This document shows, in pieces, positions 61,719 through 64,000 of a DNA stretch of 64,000 nucleotides (position 1 is its first letter; each line of letters starts with the position of its first letter). Made by a program: the position numbers and the translations under genes. The DNA comes from Rhizobiales bacterium 62-17 (GTDB lineage: Bacteria > Pseudomonadota > Alphaproteobacteria > Rhizobiales > Beijerinckiaceae). Location: contig MKVW01000009.1 in assembly GCA_001898965.1 (NCBI GenBank), forward strand, positions 656,853 through 720,852. Direction: 5' to 3'. Under the pieces are notes generated by a model, which saw only the letters and a program-made list of their open reading frames with translations, had not been told where the DNA came from and did no database searches.

Positions 61719-63140
61719 ATGCCGCTTTCGCCTGATTTTCGTCCCGCGAAAGCGCATGCGGCGCTGGGGCCAGATTTTTACGACCTCGTCGTCGCCGCCG
61801 ATTTCCCCAAACACATCATCCGTCATCGCAATCAGCGCTGGGCCGCAAGGGTCGGCTGCGCCGATCTGACCGATGAAGAATGGATTGCCCATTTCGGCCG
61901 CTTCGAACCGCTGCCCGGCAGTTTCGAACAGCCGATGGCGCTGCGCTATCACGGCCATCAGTTTCGCCATTACAATCCCGATCTCGGCGATGGTCGCGGC
62001 TTTCTCTTTGCCCAGCTCTATGATCGCGTCGATGGCCGTCTGCTCGATCTCGGCACCAAGGGCAGCGGCCAGACGCCATGGTCGCGCACCGCCGATGGCC
62101 GCCTGACGCTCAAGGGTGGCGTGCGCGAAGTCCTGGCCACCGAGATGCTGGAAGCGCTTGGTGTCAACACGTCGAAATCCTTCAGCCTGATTGAAACGGG
62201 CGAGGATCTGGTGCGCGGCGACGAGCCATCGCCGACCCGCTCCTCGGTTCTGGTGCGGCTTAATCATTCGCATATTCGCATCGGCACGTTTCAGCGTCTG
62301 CGCTATTTGCAGGAAGACGCCAATATCGGCCGCCTTCTCGATTATGCCGTCACCACCTATATGCCGTCACTTTGGCGCGACGATGTCGAGGCGCGGACCA
62401 TAGCCTTTCTTGAAGAGGTGTGCCGCCGCGTCGGCGTGATGGGCGCGCAATGGATGCTGGCGGGCTTCGTCCATGGTGTTCTCAACACCGACAACATCAA
62501 CATCACCGGCGAGAGTTTCGACTACGGTCCGTGGCGTTTCCTGCCGGTGCTCGATCCGCGTTTCACGGCCGCCTATTTCGATGAGACCGGCCTCTATGCC
62601 TATGGCGCGCAGCCCGATGCACTGTTGTGGAATCTGGCGCGGCTCGCCGAATGCCTGTTGCCGCTTGCTTCGCAGGAGGCCTTGGAAAAGGCGCTCGAAG
62701 CGTTCCGTCCGGCCTTTCACGAGACTTTTCTTGGCGCCCTGTTGCGACGCCTTGGCATCGTCAGCCAGGGCGATGAAAAGGACACGGCGCTGGCGCGGGT
62801 GATTTGGCCCTTCCTGCAGAAGACACGCATGCCGTTCGAACGCTTCTTTTTCGATTGGTATGGTGGGCCTGCCGCCGCCGTGCGCGCCGAAGCCGGCCCC
62901 ATGGCGTCTTTCTATGCGCAGGAAGATTTCGCAGCCGTCCGCGCCGATCTGATGAAGCGCCAGACGGCTGCGGGCGCCAAGATCGACCATGCTTACTTCG
63001 CCCGGCCAGCGCCGTGCACCATGCTGATTGAAGAGGTCGAGGCGATCTGGGCACCGATCGCCACAGCCGATGATTGGTCCCTGTTTCATGCCAAACTGGC
63101 GGCCATCGATGAAATGGCTGAGGCCTATGGCGTGCGTTGA
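61719..63140 (+). CDS. selO: Protein adenylyltransferase SelO (YdiU/UPF0061)
   Basis: A 473-residue pseudokinase-fold enzyme that transfers AMP to proteins under oxidative stress. Key segments are RYHGHQFRHYNPDLGDGRG, DLGTKGSGQTPWSRTADGRL, GGVREVLATEMLEALGV, SHIRIGTFQRL and GFVHGVLNTDNINITGESFD. The C-terminus lacks a conserved redox cysteine or selenocysteine, as in many bacterial members. Proximity to msrB fits a redox role. Confidence 0.95.
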   Translation: MPLSPDFRPAKAHAALGPDFYDLVVAADFPKHIIRHRNQRWAARVGCADLTDEEWIAHFGRFEPLPGSFEQPMALRYHGHQFRHYNPDLGDGRGFLFAQLYDRVDGRLLDLGTKGSGQTPWSRTADGRLTLKGGVREVLATEMLEALGVNTSKSFSLIETGEDLVRGDEPSPTRSSVLVRLNHSHIRIGTFQRLRYLQEDANIGRLLDYAVTTYMPSLWRDDVEARTIAFLEEVCRRVGVMGAQWMLAGFVHGVLNTDNINITGESFDYGPWRFLPVLDPRFTAAYFDETGLYAYGAQPDALLWNLARLAECLLPLASQEALEKALEAFRPAFHETFLGALLRRLGIVSQGDEKDTALARVIWPFLQKTRMPFERFFFDWYGGPAAAVRAEAGPMASFYAQEDFAAVRADLMKRQTAAGAKIDHAYFARPAPCTMLIEEVEAIWAPIATADDWSLFHAKLAAIDEMAEAYGVR

Positions 63141-63368
63141 TTGACCAAGATCAAATTTCGAGGCCGTGAAGAGCCCCGTTTTGACGATACAGATTTGAAA
63201 GACTCAAGACTGCGCGCCGATCCTTGCGCCGGACGTTCTACACGCCTACCTTCGTCTCGATCATGAAGTGAGCGGCTGTGCGCTCAATCGATCATGCTGT
63301 GACTTGACCGTGCTGGCCCGCGGCAAGCTCAAGCCCGGCGATCCGCCGGCTCTCGCAAAGGAATTCTC

Positions 63369-64000
63369 ATGTCCGATACTGCTGTTGCACCTTCCGCCGC
63401 GTCGCATCGCATCGAGCGCGTGCGTCACGAAACCAAACGCCGCCTGCTGACCGTCGATCGCGTCAGCCATGTCACGCCGAACATGATCCGCGTCACCTTC
63501 AAGGGTGAAGATCTCGAAGGCTTTCTGAGCGCTGCTTACGACGATCACATCAAGCTGTTCTTTCCGCGCCCCGGTGAAACGCAGCCTGTGGTGACGGCAC
63601 CCGGTTCTTCCGAGACCGAGGATGGCGAGAAGCCGATCATGCGCGATTACACGCCGCGCCGTTACGATCCGGTCGCTGGCGAACTCGACGTCGAATTCGC
63701 CATTCATGAAGCAGGACCCGCGACGGCCTGGGCGATGCAAGCCAAGCCCGGTCAATTGCTCGGCATCGGTGGCCCGCGTGGCTCCTTCGTCGTCGCCGAT
63801 GATTTCGATTGGAATCTCTTCGTCGGCGATGAGACGGCACTGCCGGCTATCGCGCGCCGTCTCGCGGAATTGCGCTCCGGCGCGCGCGCCATCGTCGTCG
63901 TTGAAGTGACCGACGCGGACGAAGAACAGAAGTTCGACAGCAAGGCCAAAGTCGAGACCATCTGGCTGCATCGCGGCAAGGGCGAACCGGGTAAGACCAC
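63369..64000 (+). CDS. Siderophore-interacting protein (FAD-dependent ferric reductase), 5' part
   Basis: ATG 63369, behind AAAGGAATTCTC, opens a frame that runs off the right edge after 210 codons. The FAD-binding signature RDYTPRRYDP, the N-terminal ferredoxin-reductase barrel (LLTVDRVSHVTPNMIRVTFK) and AWAMQAKPGQLLGIGGPRGS place it in the SIP (ViuB/YqjH) family, which reduces ferric siderophores in the cytoplasm. The NAD(P)-binding end lies beyond the window. No Fur-like site was obvious in the 228-base upstream gap. Confidence 0.93.
   Translation, partial: MSDTAVAPSAASHRIERVRHETKRRLLTVDRVSHVTPNMIRVTFKGEDLEGFLSAAYDDHIKLFFPRPGETQPVVTAPGSSETEDGEKPIMRDYTPRRYDPVAGELDVEFAIHEAGPATAWAMQAKPGQLLGIGGPRGSFVVADDFDWNLFVGDETALPAIARRLAELRSGARAIVVVEVTDADEEQKFDSKAKVETIWLHRGKGEPGKT

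Noticed and set aside
63141..63368. A Fur box upstream of the siderophore-interacting protein gene
   Set aside because: No convincing AT-rich 19-base inverted repeat was found in the gap.

Overview
The window looks like chromosomal DNA of a high-GC alphaproteobacterium, most likely of the order Hyphomicrobiales (Rhizobiales). The inference rests on the cytochrome aa3 oxidase cluster (coxB-coxA-ctaB-small membrane protein-ctaG-coxC-DUF983-surf1), the ispH-thrB-rnhA order, the murA-DUF2948-hisD-UPF0262-phosphatase string, an IalB-family protein and a split gcvPA/gcvPB glycine cleavage operon behind a tandem glycine riboswitch. Genus cannot be fixed from the sequence alone.

The left part (1 to about 26 kb) is accessory and catabolic. 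It holds a TauD-type dioxygenase (cut by the window edge) with a double-MarR regulator; three orphan Bug/TctC binding proteins; a GGDEF-EAL protein; and a tight four-gene operon of a PvcA/Dit1-like protein, pxpB-like and pxpC-like genes and an EamA transporter. Next come a degenerate tRNA-like gene in a gene-poor stretch, an MFS transporter, a CocE-type hydrolase, a TauE-type exporter, an FAA hydrolase and a VOC protein. An operon of pobA, a creatininase-family amidohydrolase and adenine deaminase follows, then an IclR regulator, an arylsulfotransferase-like protein, a flavin-dependent monooxygenase and a ModA-like binding protein. Inverted repeats that look like repressor sites lie in front of several of these units.

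The middle (26 to 36.5 kb) is mixed: a diguanylate cyclase, a GNAT acetyltransferase, a solo LuxR-type HTH protein, a membrane-anchored HTH-TPR protein, a VOC protein, an HD-domain phosphohydrolase, tRNA-Thr(GGT), an ArsR-SRPBCC pair with a perfect operator palindrome, xseA, msrB, DUF2461 and a membrane-anchored hypothetical protein.

The right part (36.7 to 64 kb) is mainly core housekeeping: gcvT-gcvH-gcvPA-gcvPB, a lipoprotein, an IalB-like protein, the cox cluster, two RNA methyltransferases, cell wall and histidine genes, ispH, mscS, an EamA transporter, thrB-rnhA, a second msrB, selO and the start of a siderophore-interacting flavoprotein.

The most unusual items are the PvcA-like/pxpBC/EamA operon, the three-copy operator motif beside the double-MarR gene, the operator shared by the MFS and hydrolase genes, the HTH-TM-TPR protein, and a 21-base exact repeat linking the SRPBCC translation start to a mini-ORF after surf1. 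All functions are inferred from sequence; no database search was run.
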